From: Rhodospirillaceae bacterium
GTDB taxonomy: Bacteria > Pseudomonadota > Alphaproteobacteria > DSM-16000 > Inquilinaceae
NCBI GenBank assembly: GCA_020425485.1
Contig: JAGQRL010000002.1
Coordinates: 1-6,003, forward strand
Length of the DNA: 6,003 nucleotides
Direction of reading: 5' to 3'
The notes beneath the pieces were generated by a model. It was not told where the DNA came from. It made no database searches and worked only from the letters and a program-made list of their open reading frames with translations. The position numbers and the translations under genes are program-made. Positions within the stretch are counted from its first letter, which is position 1. The number at the start of each line of letters is the position of its first letter. Of this stretch, positions 1 through 5,546 are shown piece by piece.

Positions 1-743
1 TCGCGGCTGGTGGCATCCAGCACCGCCATGGAGGGGCTGCCGATCAGCTTGCCCACCAGCACATGCTGGGGATGGTCGATCAGGGTGGCCAGCGTATCGG
101 TCTGCACGATGCGGCCGCCGTCGATCAGGGCGATGCGATCGCCCAGTGCCGCCGCCCCGTGATAGTCGTTGGTGGCGTAGAGGATGGCCGAGCGGTGGCT
201 GCGGTGCAGCGCCCGCAGCTCCACGCGCAGTTCCTCGCGCAGCTTCAGGTCCAGCGCCGACAGCGGCTCGTCCAGCAGATAGGCCGCCGGCCGCCGCACC
301 AGCGCACGGGCGATGGCGACGCGCTGGCGTTCGCCGCCCGACAGCTTTTCCACCGGCCGGTCGAGCAGGTGGTCGATGTGCAGGTCCGCCGCCGCCTTCG
401 TCACCAGCTTGCGGATGTCCTCCTCCGGGCTCTGGTGCACCGGGGAGCGCAAGGGAAAGGCGATGTTGTCGAAGGTGTTGAGCACGGGGATCAGGTTGAA
501 CCCCTCGAACACCATGGCGAGGTCGCGGAACATCGGCGAGGTCTTGGTCACGTCCTCGCCGCGCAGGGCGATGGTGCCGCGGTCCGGCTTCTCCACCCCG
601 GCCACACAGCGCAGCGTGGTGGTCTTGCCGGCACCGGTGGGGCCGAGCAGGGCGAGGATCTCCTCCTCGCCCACCGACAGGGACACGCCGTCCAGCGCCA
701 CGCGGCGGCCGAAGCGTTTGGAGAGGTCGTTGAGTTCGAGCAT
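1..743 (-). CDS. Second ABC importer ATPase (CUT1/MalK-like), degenerate Q- and H-loops, C-terminus cut by window edge
   Basis: Cytoplasmic nucleotide-binding subunit of a sugar/polyol importer; 247 codons are visible and the C-terminal TOBE region lies beyond base 1. Visible motifs: Walker A GPTGAGKT (34-41), signature LSGGE (134-138), Walker B YLLDEP (155-160) with catalytic-position E159, and D-loop SALD (162-165). Two normally invariant positions differ: the Q-loop reads MVFEGF, with Glu at 80, and the H-loop reads YATND, with Asn at 192 where VTHD is usual. The DNA codons are GAG and AAC, and the frame is clean, so this is not a frameshift artefact. The ATG at 743 has a GGAGGA Shine-Dalgarno nine bases upstream, just past the stop of the preceding ATPase gene (16-nt spacer). 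It most likely forms a heterodimer with the ATPase encoded at 760-1869. It would be weak as a homodimer if the missing residues matter. The family is certain; the substrate is unknown. Confidence 0.93.
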   Translation of the reverse strand, partial: MLELNDLSKRFGRRVALDGVSLSVGEEEILALLGPTGAGKTTTLRCVAGVEKPDRGTIALRGEDVTKTSPMFRDLAMVFEGFNLIPVLNTFDNIAFPLRSPVHQSPEEDIRKLVTKAAADLHIDHLLDRPVEKLSGGERQRVAIARALVRRPAAYLLDEPLSALDLKLREELRVELRALHRSHRSAILYATNDYHGAAALGDRIALIDGGRIVQTDTLATLIDHPQHVLVGKLIGSPSMAVLDATSR

Positions 744-750
744 GGCGACC

Positions 751-758
751 GTTCCTCC
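751..758 (-). promoter_or_regulatory. Ribosome binding site for second ATPase
   Basis: Read on the minus strand, GGAGGAAC lies immediately after the TAG stop of the first ATPase (760-762), about nine bases before the ATG at 743 if measured from GGAGGA. It fixes that start and implies coupled translation of the two ATPases. Confidence 0.7.
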
Positions 759-759
759 G

Positions 760-1869
760 CTACACGTCGAAGCGATCGCCGGTATCGGCGTCGAACAGGT
801 GGACATGATCGTCGGTCATCACCGCATCGATGCGGGCGCCGATCTGCGGCAGCGCCGCCGGCATCCCGGAATACAGCGTGCCGCCGACGGAGAAGTCGAA
901 CTGGTGGTCGTGGCCGACGGTAAAGGCGTTCACCACCTGCACCTGGATGCGGCTGCCGCCATCCCCGTCGATGCCCAGATGCTGGGGCCGCACGCCCAGC
1001 GTGAAGCGATCGCGGCCGATCTTGTTGAGGCGCGCCGCCAGCCCCGGAGAGGCCGCCAGCGGCACCGCGGTGCCCTCGCCCGGCCGGTCGGCCGCTTCGG
1101 CATCCACCAGCCACGGTGACGAACCGCCGGAGCGGTGGACGGACAGGAAGTTCATGGGCGGCGAGCCGATGAAGTAGGCGGCGAAGCGGTCCACCGGGTG
1201 GGCATACATCTCCGCCGGCCCGGCGTTCTGGATCAGCTTGCCGTCGCGCATCAGCACGATGCGGTCGGCCAGCGACATCGCCTCGCGCTGGTCGTGGGTG
1301 ACGTAGACGGTGGTGATCCCCAGCTCGGCCTGCAGCTTGCCCAGCTCCCAGCGCATGTCCTCGCGGAACTGCTCGTCCAGCGCCGACAGCGGCTCGTCCA
1401 GCAGCAGCAGGCTCGGCTTGCGCACCACGGCACGGGCCAGCGCCACCTTCTGCTTGTCGCCCGGCGGCAGGCGGTTGGGCCGCCGGCGCATCAGGTCGCC
1501 CAGCTTGAAGAACTGGGCCGCCCAGTCCAGCGACGCCTTGATCTCCGACTTGGAGACACCGCGGGCGCGCAGCGGAAAGGCGATGTTGTCGGCCACCGAC
1601 AGGTGCGGGTAGAGCGAGACGAACTGGAACACCATGGCGACGTTGCGGTCCGCCGGCGACAGGTTGGTCACGTCCTCATCGTCGAACAGGATTTGCCCGC
1701 CGGTGGGCTGCTGCAGCCCGGCCACGCAGCGCAGCAGCGTGGTCTTGCCGCAGCCCGACGGCCCGAGAAACACCACCAACTCGCCCGAGGCCACGTGCAG
1801 CGACAGCTTGTTCACCGCCACCACGTCGTCGAACTCGACCGACAGGTCCTGAATGCTGAGTACCGTCAC
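760..1869 (-). CDS. First ABC importer ATPase (CUT1/MalK-UgpC-like) with TOBE domain, degenerate signature motif
   Basis: Cytoplasmic ATPase subunit of 369 aa, the usual length for MalK/UgpC-type proteins. Motifs: Walker A GPSGCGKT (36-43), Q-loop MVFQ with Q82, Walker B LLLLDEP (154-160) with D158/E159, D-loop SALD (162-165) and H-loop VTHD with H192. About residues 240-369 form the C-terminal TOBE-type region typical of sugar importers. The oddity is the ABC signature: LPPGD at 134-138 followed by KQKVALARA, in place of LSGGQ. The DNA reads CTG CCG CCG GGC GAC. The start is GTG, chosen because GAAGGGAG lies ten bases upstream and the family N-terminus (LSIQDLSV) begins directly after it. 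It follows the UgpA-like permease by 28 nt and precedes the second ATPase by 16 nt. Its intact Walker/Q/H set complements the second ATPase's intact signature, so a heterodimer with one canonical ATP site is inferred. Confidence 0.96.
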   Translation of the reverse strand: MTVLSIQDLSVEFDDVVAVNKLSLHVASGELVVFLGPSGCGKTTLLRCVAGLQQPTGGQILFDDEDVTNLSPADRNVAMVFQFVSLYPHLSVADNIAFPLRARGVSKSEIKASLDWAAQFFKLGDLMRRRPNRLPPGDKQKVALARAVVRKPSLLLLDEPLSALDEQFREDMRWELGKLQAELGITTVYVTHDQREAMSLADRIVLMRDGKLIQNAGPAEMYAHPVDRFAAYFIGSPPMNFLSVHRSGGSSPWLVDAEAADRPGEGTAVPLAASPGLAARLNKIGRDRFTLGVRPQHLGIDGDGGSRIQVQVVNAFTVGHDHQFDFSVGGTLYSGMPAALPQIGARIDAVMTDDHVHLFDADTGDRFDV

Positions 1870-1879
1870 GGAACGGGTG

Positions 1880-1887
1880 CTCCCTTC
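1880..1887 (-). promoter_or_regulatory. Ribosome binding site deciding a GTG start
   Basis: Minus-strand GAAGGGAG lies ten bases before the GTG at 1869, inside the 28-nt gap after the permease stop. It supports GTG as the true start of the first ATPase, since no suitable ATG is near. Confidence 0.65.
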
Positions 1888-1897
1888 ACCGGCCGGG

Positions 1898-2815
1898 TCA
1901 CTGCCGTTGCCGGCCGATGCGCGTCAACAGGCGCACGAAGATCAGCGACAGGCCGATGATGATGACGAGCTGGATCACCGCCAGGGCGGACGCCTCGCCG
2001 GTGTAGAAGTAACTGAACGCCACCTTGGCCAGGTAGAACGACACCGTCTCGGTGGTCGAGCCCGGCGCGCCGCCGGTCAGCGCGAAGAACAGGTCGTACT
2101 GCTTGAAGCTGTCGATCAGGCGCAGGAGGAAGGCGATGCCGAGGATCGGCGCCGACATGGGCAGCGTCAGCCGGGTGAAGCGGAAGAAGGGCGAGGCGCC
2201 GTCGATGGTGGCCGCTTCCTGGATCGACACCGGGATGCCGCGGAACGCCGCCACCGCCAACAGAATGACGAAGGGCGTCCACATCCAGGTGTCGGCGATC
2301 ACCACGGCGACCAGGGCGTTGTCCGTCACCCCCAGCCAGTCGATGGCGCTGAAGCCGAGCTGGGTGACGAAGAAGTTCATCAGCCCCCATTCGGAATTGA
2401 AGATGTAGCGCCACAGGAAGCCGATCACGATGGGGCTGAGCATCATCGGGATCATCAGGATGGTGAACAGCAGGTCGCGGCCCTTGAAGTCCCGCTGCAG
2501 GTAGTAGGCAACGGCGATGGCCAGGATGAACTGCACCGTGACGGTGACCACCACGAACTGGCCGGTGAAGACGAAGCGGTCCCACAGGTCGGGGTCGCTC
2601 AGCAGGAAATCGAAGTTGTCCGTGCCGACGAACACCGGCTCCACATTGTTGCGCAAGGCGGAGAACCGGTAGGTGCTGTTGATCAGCAGCGAGACGAACG
2701 GATAGGCCACCATCATCGCCAGGATGCCCAGCGAGGGCAGCAGGAACAGCGTGCACAGGGTGCGGTCGCCGATCGGCTTGCGCAGGCTGCGGGTGGTCGT
2801 CTGGGTGTCGGCCAT
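1898..2815 (-). CDS. ABC importer permease, MalF/UgpA-like (BPD_transp_1)
   Basis: Inner-membrane permease subunit of 305 aa with a short cytoplasmic N-terminus and about six hydrophobic segments (near 21-45, 84-106, 116-138, 166-190, 222-235 and 276-297). The cytoplasmic coupling loop carries a textbook EAA motif: EAATIDGAS at 200-208 followed by LTLP at 216-219. Near the C-terminus, LTGGAPGSTTE (247-257) and the FYTGEASA stretch match the UgpA/MalF branch. The ATG at 2815 follows the MalG-like permease stop after only three bases (TGA GCC ATG), and its Shine-Dalgarno AAGAAGGG lies inside that gene's end, so the two permeases are probably made in coupled, equal amounts. It would pair with the permease at 2819-3670 to form the translocation pore and dock on the ATPases through its EAA loop. 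The substrate cannot be read from the sequence. Confidence 0.95.
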   Translation of the reverse strand: MADTQTTTRSLRKPIGDRTLCTLFLLPSLGILAMMVAYPFVSLLINSTYRFSALRNNVEPVFVGTDNFDFLLSDPDLWDRFVFTGQFVVVTVTVQFILAIAVAYYLQRDFKGRDLLFTILMIPMMLSPIVIGFLWRYIFNSEWGLMNFFVTQLGFSAIDWLGVTDNALVAVVIADTWMWTPFVILLAVAAFRGIPVSIQEAATIDGASPFFRFTRLTLPMSAPILGIAFLLRLIDSFKQYDLFFALTGGAPGSTTETVSFYLAKVAFSYFYTGEASALAVIQLVIIIGLSLIFVRLLTRIGRQRQ

Positions 2816-2818
2816 GGC

Positions 2819-3670
2819 TCAGCCCTTCTTGCCCAGAACGCCGAAGGTCATGCCCATCAGCAGGTGGCGGCGGATCAGGTAGAAGAACAGGATCACCGGG
2901 ATCACCAGCACGGTGCCGGCGGCGAAGATCTGCGTCCATTCGATGCCGGTGGAGCCGGCGGCGGCCGAGATGCGCACGGGCAGCGTCTTGGCTTCGGTGG
3001 TGGTGAGGATCGAGCCGAAGGCGAACTCGTTCCACGCGAAGATGAAGCTGAAGCCGGCGGTGGCCGCCACGCCGCCGCGCACCATGGGCAACACCAGGTG
3101 GCGGAAGGCATACCAGCGCGAATAGCCGTTCATCAGCGCGATGGCTTCCACCTCCGTCGGCACGCCGTCGAAGAAGCCTTTCATGATCCAGGTGGCGAGA
3201 CCGACATTGATGAAGGTCGTGATCATGATCATGCCGGTCCAGGTGTCCGCCAGGCCCAGGCTGGAGAACATCTGGTGGTAGAACACCATCACCGCGACCG
3301 GCGGGATCATGCGGGTCGACAGCACGAAGAACATGAAGTCGCCCTTGGCGACGAAGTTGAAGCGCGAGGCGGCGTAGCCGGCCAGCGTGCCGAACATGGT
3401 GGCCAGCACGGTGCCGGAACAGGCGATGACGATGGAGTTGATGAGGCTGGCGAAGACACCGTGGGACGACGCGGAATCGGCCGCCGCGCCGACGCCGAAC
3501 ACCGCTTCGTAGCCGCCGAGATGCGGCTCGAACACCAGGGTCGGCGGAATGGCGAAGAGGTCGGGCCGCGACTTCAGCGACGAGATCATCAGCCACAGCA
3601 GCGGCCCGACATTGTAGAGCGTGTACACGCCCAGAATGACGACCGGCAGGATCAGGTGCTTGTTCTTCAT
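2819..3670 (-). CDS. ABC importer permease, MalG/UgpE-like (BPD_transp_1), unusual EAA loop
   Basis: Inner-membrane permease subunit of 283 aa. The N-terminus (VGPLLWLMISSLKSRPDLFA, 21-40) and the C-terminal MGMTFGVLGKKG are typical of the MalG/UgpE branch. About six hydrophobic segments are seen (near 7-29, 72-98, 110-131, 142-165, 197-215 and 247-268). The coupling loop is recognisable by P171, G182 and LVLP (192-195). Aligned on these, the usual E-A-A triplet reads A176-I177-A178 and the usual D before the glycine is N181; a Glu sits one residue early, at 175. No other in-frame ATG, GTG or TTG exists between the ATG at 3670 and an upstream stop at 3710-3712, so the start is secure, although no strong Shine-Dalgarno precedes it. 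The gene lies 104 nt after the binding-protein gene, beyond a large stem-loop, which should lower its expression relative to the binding protein. Confidence 0.95.
   Translation of the reverse strand: MKNKHLILPVVILGVYTLYNVGPLLWLMISSLKSRPDLFAIPPTLVFEPHLGGYEAVFGVGAAADSASSHGVFASLINSIVIACSGTVLATMFGTLAGYAASRFNFVAKGDFMFFVLSTRMIPPVAVMVFYHQMFSSLGLADTWTGMIMITTFINVGLATWIMKGFFDGVPTEVEAIALMNGYSRWYAFRHLVLPMVRGGVAATAGFSFIFAWNEFAFGSILTTTEAKTLPVRISAAAGSTGIEWTQIFAAGTVLVIPVILFFYLIRRHLLMGMTFGVLGKKG
2823..2830 (-). promoter_or_regulatory. Ribosome binding site for MalF/UgpA-like permease
   Basis: Minus-strand AAGAAGGG encodes part of the C-terminal GKKG of the upstream permease and lies seven bases before the ATG at 2815. 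This arrangement favours translational coupling between the two permease genes. Confidence 0.65.
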
Positions 3671-3710
3671 CGGTGCGCAGCCACGCCCAGGGAGACGGGA
3701 ACCGGTGCCT

Positions 3711-3768
3711 TACCCGTGCTCGCGCCGGCCGCCGGATGGGGGACCCGGACGGCCGGCGCTTGCGGGTA
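3711..3768 (-). promoter_or_regulatory. Large intergenic stem-loop between binding-protein and permease genes
   Basis: In the 104-nt gap after the binding-protein stop there is a long inverted repeat. On plus-strand coordinates, GCGCCGGCCG (3722-3731) pairs with CGGCCGGCGC (3750-3759) over ten perfect bases. An inner CCGG (3732-3735) pairs with CCGG (3745-3748) across a single bulge at 3749, leaving a nine-base loop. Beyond a 5/3-nt internal loop, TACCCG (3711-3716) pairs with CGGGTA (3763-3768). That gives about 20 base pairs, almost all G-C in the core. No T-run follows on the minus strand, so it is not a standard intrinsic terminator. Such hairpins after binding-protein genes are known to protect the upstream mRNA from 3' exonucleases or partly attenuate transcription; that role is inferred here. 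Confidence 0.75.
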
Positions 3769-3774
3769 GGCGGA

Positions 3775-5196
3775 TCAGTCGAAGGTCAGGACTTCGACTT
3801 CTTCCATGCCCACCGGAGAAATCACGGTGTCCGGAACCTCGGGCGCCTCGGATTCACCGATGGTGTAGCCGGCACGCACCAGGGCACGCTCCTGGCGGGC
3901 GGCGGCGTCGGTCAGCGCTTCCTCCACCGTCTTGGCGCCGGAGATCGCGTTGGAGACCTCTTCCTGCAGGATATCGAGCAGGATGTTGTATTCCGGCAGG
4001 TGCCAGTAGTCGTTGGTGTAGGCCAGCGCCACGGCGAAGGCGGCGTTGAAGCTGTTCAGGTCCTGCCACTCGGGGCTTTCCAGCACCGAGGCCAGGCCGG
4101 TCTGGCACACCGCGGCGTAGCGCTGCTGCTGTTCCGGCTGGAAGTACCATTCCAGGAACTCCTGGATGGCATCCTGCTGCTGGGAATAGGCGTTGATGCC
4201 CACACCCTGGCCGCCGACGCTGAACTGGCGGCGGAACAGCCCGTCACGGCCGATCGCACCCGGCAGCACGCCGAAGCCGGTGGACTCCGCATAGGGGTTC
4301 ACGTTCGGATCGGCATTGGAGCCGTTGAAGTAGAACCACTGCATGGCCATCGCCAGGCGGCCCTGCTGGAAGGCGGCGTTGATCTCGTCCCAGCCCCAGT
4401 TGTTGGAGCCCGGCGGGCCGTACTGGAACATGTCGACGTAGTATTGCACGCCGTCGATGGAGGCCGGGCTGTTCAGGTAGCCGTCCACCTCGAAGGTTTC
4501 GGGGTTGTACAGCTCGCCGCCGAAGGACCACAGGAAGCTGTCCGATGCGGTGGTGGCGAAGTCGTATTCGCGGCCGCCCATCTGGCCCCAGCCGTACAGG
4601 CCTTCATCCGGGCGGGTGAAGAATTCCGCGATGTCGCGCGCCTGCTGGTAGGTCTGCGGCACCGCCAGCGGATAGCCGTACTGCTCCTCAAACGCGGCCA
4701 TCTCGGCGGGGTCCTCCAGGAGGTCCCGGCGATACATCAGGCCATAGGCGTCCTGGTTGATGGGCAGGCCCCAGTACTGGCCCGACCCGTCGGGGTATTC
4801 GCCGTAGCGGGCCAGCGAGGCCGGCGGGAACAGCGAGGCGTCCAGCACGTCGGAGCGGTCGAACAGCTCGTTGATCGAGGCGGCGTGGCCGGCGCCGGCG
4901 AATTCCGCCGTCGACTGGCTGTCCCACATGGCGAAGTCGAAGCCGTCGCCCTGGATGGCGAATTCCGACGCGATGCGGTTGTGCCATTCCGGCCCGTAGG
5001 GGACCAGGGCCGGCACGATCTCGATGTCGCCCGGGAAGTCATTCGCGATCTCGACGAAGATGTCGGCACAAGTTCCTGCGTGCCAGACAAATGTCAAGCT
5101 GGTTCCCTGCGCCGATGCGCTGCCAGCGGACAGCGCAAGAGCGGAAACGCCGAGAACGAGACCTGACAGGGCCGACGTGCGAGTGCATTTCTTCAT
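3775..5196 (-). CDS. Periplasmic sugar/polyol-binding protein of ABC importer (family 1 solute-binding protein)
   Basis: High-affinity receptor that delivers substrate to the membrane permeases; 473 aa. A Sec signal peptide is clear: MKKCTRT, a hydrophobic core (about 9-24), then ASA at 27-29, with likely cleavage after A29. There is no lipobox (C4 lies in the n-region), so a soluble periplasmic protein is expected. The mature part has the bilobal binding-protein pattern: FVWHAG near its start, the DFAMWDSQS stretch at 87-95, YWGLPINQDAYGLMYRRDLL (141-160), a GRLAMAMQW segment (279-287) and a helical C-terminus ending around RALVRAGY (437-444). It is rich in Trp, Tyr and Phe, as expected for stacking on sugar rings. 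Mature C43 and C364 could form a disulfide. About 29 acidic residues (445-473) follow the usual end point. The ATG has GAGGGAG seven bases upstream. It is the first operon gene and is divergent from the regulator. I do not recognise the substrate class. Confidence 0.94.
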   Translation of the reverse strand: MKKCTRTSALSGLVLGVSALALSAGSASAQGTSLTFVWHAGTCADIFVEIANDFPGDIEIVPALVPYGPEWHNRIASEFAIQGDGFDFAMWDSQSTAEFAGAGHAASINELFDRSDVLDASLFPPASLARYGEYPDGSGQYWGLPINQDAYGLMYRRDLLEDPAEMAAFEEQYGYPLAVPQTYQQARDIAEFFTRPDEGLYGWGQMGGREYDFATTASDSFLWSFGGELYNPETFEVDGYLNSPASIDGVQYYVDMFQYGPPGSNNWGWDEINAAFQQGRLAMAMQWFYFNGSNADPNVNPYAESTGFGVLPGAIGRDGLFRRQFSVGGQGVGINAYSQQQDAIQEFLEWYFQPEQQQRYAAVCQTGLASVLESPEWQDLNSFNAAFAVALAYTNDYWHLPEYNILLDILQEEVSNAISGAKTVEEALTDAAARQERALVRAGYTIGESEAPEVPDTVISPVGMEEVEVLTFD

Positions 5197-5203
5197 GGCA
5201 TTA

Positions 5204-5210
5204 CTCCCTC
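5204..5210 (-). promoter_or_regulatory. Ribosome binding site for binding protein
   Basis: Minus-strand GAGGGAG lies seven bases before the ATG at 5196. It is the best-placed Shine-Dalgarno in the operon, which suits the high expression needed for the periplasmic receptor. Confidence 0.7.
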
Positions 5211-5211
5211 A

Positions 5212-5224
5212 TGTTACATTGTTG
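5212..5224. promoter_or_regulatory. Candidate operator element, copy 1 (TGTTACA then TTGTTG)
   Basis: TGTTACA (5212-5218) is directly followed by TTGTTG (5219-5224), about 15 bases upstream of the binding-protein start codon. The same two words recur at 5378-5390 in the opposite order. A repressor bound here would overlap the operon's 5' leader. This is inferred from repetition only. Confidence 0.25.
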
Positions 5225-5377
5225 TCATTCTGGGTGCGCAGCAGCCGGCGCATGCAAGGCGGGTTTAGAAGCGCAACCCCCGGTTATGACTTCCAAGTTG
5301 CCGACCTTACTCCAGCGGCGCCAACCCTGTCACCAGCTTTTGTGCATTCTTGCGCTGCAGAGCGTGATAATGGGATC

Positions 5378-5390
5378 TTGTTGTGTTACA
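5378..5390. promoter_or_regulatory. Candidate operator element, copy 2 (TTGTTG then TGTTACA)
   Basis: TTGTTG (5378-5383) abuts TGTTACA (5384-5390). It is the second occurrence of both words in the divergent region, near its middle, and lies just downstream of the GATAAT hexamer. It could serve regulation in either direction. The assignment rests only on the repeat. Confidence 0.25.
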
Positions 5391-5465
5391 GTGAGAGAAA
5401 TGGCATTCCGTGGCCAGATCCGGTTAAGGACTGGCGGTATGCCGAGGGAGGGGAGCGCACATCCA

Positions 5466-5546
5466 ATGCGTGTAGTTGGCGGTCGTCACCGGCCTCGCCG
5501 CGGGATCATATTGTCCCCGGCACCCGGATACGGACGGCGCACATGA
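5466..5546 (+). promoter_or_regulatory. Candidate 26-codon leader ORF coupled to the regulator gene
   Basis: An ATG at 5466 is preceded, ten bases away, by the purine-rich Shine-Dalgarno GAGGGAGGGGAG (5444-5455), the strongest such site on the plus strand of this region. The 26-residue frame is arginine-rich (seven Arg) and ends at TGA 5544-5546, which overlaps the regulator's ATG (5543-5545) as ATGA. The regulator itself has no good Shine-Dalgarno, so termination-reinitiation would explain how it is translated. Codon use (GTA, ATA, TTG) is unlike neighbouring genes, so the peptide itself may have no function. This is a hypothesis. Confidence 0.3.
5497..5521. repeat. 25-nt interrupted inverted repeat upstream of regulator
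   Basis: GCCG (5497-5500) and GGGA (5502-5505), separated by one bulged C, pair with TCCC (5514-5517) and CGGC (5518-5521) around an eight-base AT-rich centre. It ends 21 bases before the regulator ATG. It could be an autoregulatory operator or an RNA hairpin in the leader; the sequence does not decide between them. Confidence 0.4.

Larger units (their letters stand above)
5197..5542. promoter_or_regulatory. Divergent intergenic control region between importer operon and DeoR-type regulator
   Basis: This 346-nt region separates divergent genes and must hold both promoters; it is visibly more AT-rich than its surroundings around 5200-5230 and 5335-5405. No convincing sigma-70 pair was found in either direction. 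The best -10-like hexamer toward the regulator is GATAAT (5366-5371), but its 17-bp-spaced -35 (TGCATT) is poor. Toward the operon, GTGACA followed 18 bases later by TAAGGT (minus strand, about 5304-5333) is weak. Short inverted repeats include GGGTT/AACCC (5261-5279) and TGCGC/GCGCA (5235-5252). TGTTACA occurs at 5212-5218 and 5384-5390, each next to a TTGTTG. I see no RNA gene or convincing protein gene here apart from the candidate leader ORF at 5466-5546. Confidence 0.6.

Noticed and set aside
1..743. Second ATPase as a decaying pseudogene
   Set aside because: The frame is intact, Walker A/B and signature are preserved, it has a good ribosome binding site, and the altered residues complement those of its partner.
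63..1959. Several plus-strand open frames opposite the two ATPase genes
   Set aside because: They are Arg/Gln/His/Val-rich shadows. The minus strand has complete Walker A, Walker B and other ABC motifs over the same bases.
1866..3596. 576-codon minus-strand frame overlapping both permeases in another phase
   Set aside because: It is an Arg/His/Pro-rich composition artefact that runs through the permease stop and start. The true frames show membrane segments and EAA loops.
3711..3768. Intergenic hairpin as an intrinsic terminator ending the operon
   Set aside because: No T-run follows it in the direction of transcription, and four matching importer genes continue downstream on the same strand.
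1853..3769. 638-codon plus-strand open frame across both permease genes
   Set aside because: It is antisense to two clear permeases. Its translation is dominated by His, Gln, Asp, Glu, Arg and Gly with no domain, the usual shadow of high-GC coding DNA.
3673..5166. 497-codon plus-strand open frame antisense to the binding protein
   Set aside because: It mirrors the codon pattern of the real minus-strand gene, has low-complexity composition and shows no recognisable motif or ribosome binding site.
5091..5465. Upstream part of the 151-codon plus-strand frame ending at 5546
   Set aside because: Its start lies antisense within the binding-protein gene and has no ribosome binding site. Only the last 26 codons have a plausible start context and were kept as a candidate leader.
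5378..5542. In-frame TTG starts (5378/5381) extending the regulator
   Set aside because: The frame is open, but the added residues do not resemble the family and ATG 5543 gives the normal DeoR N-terminus.
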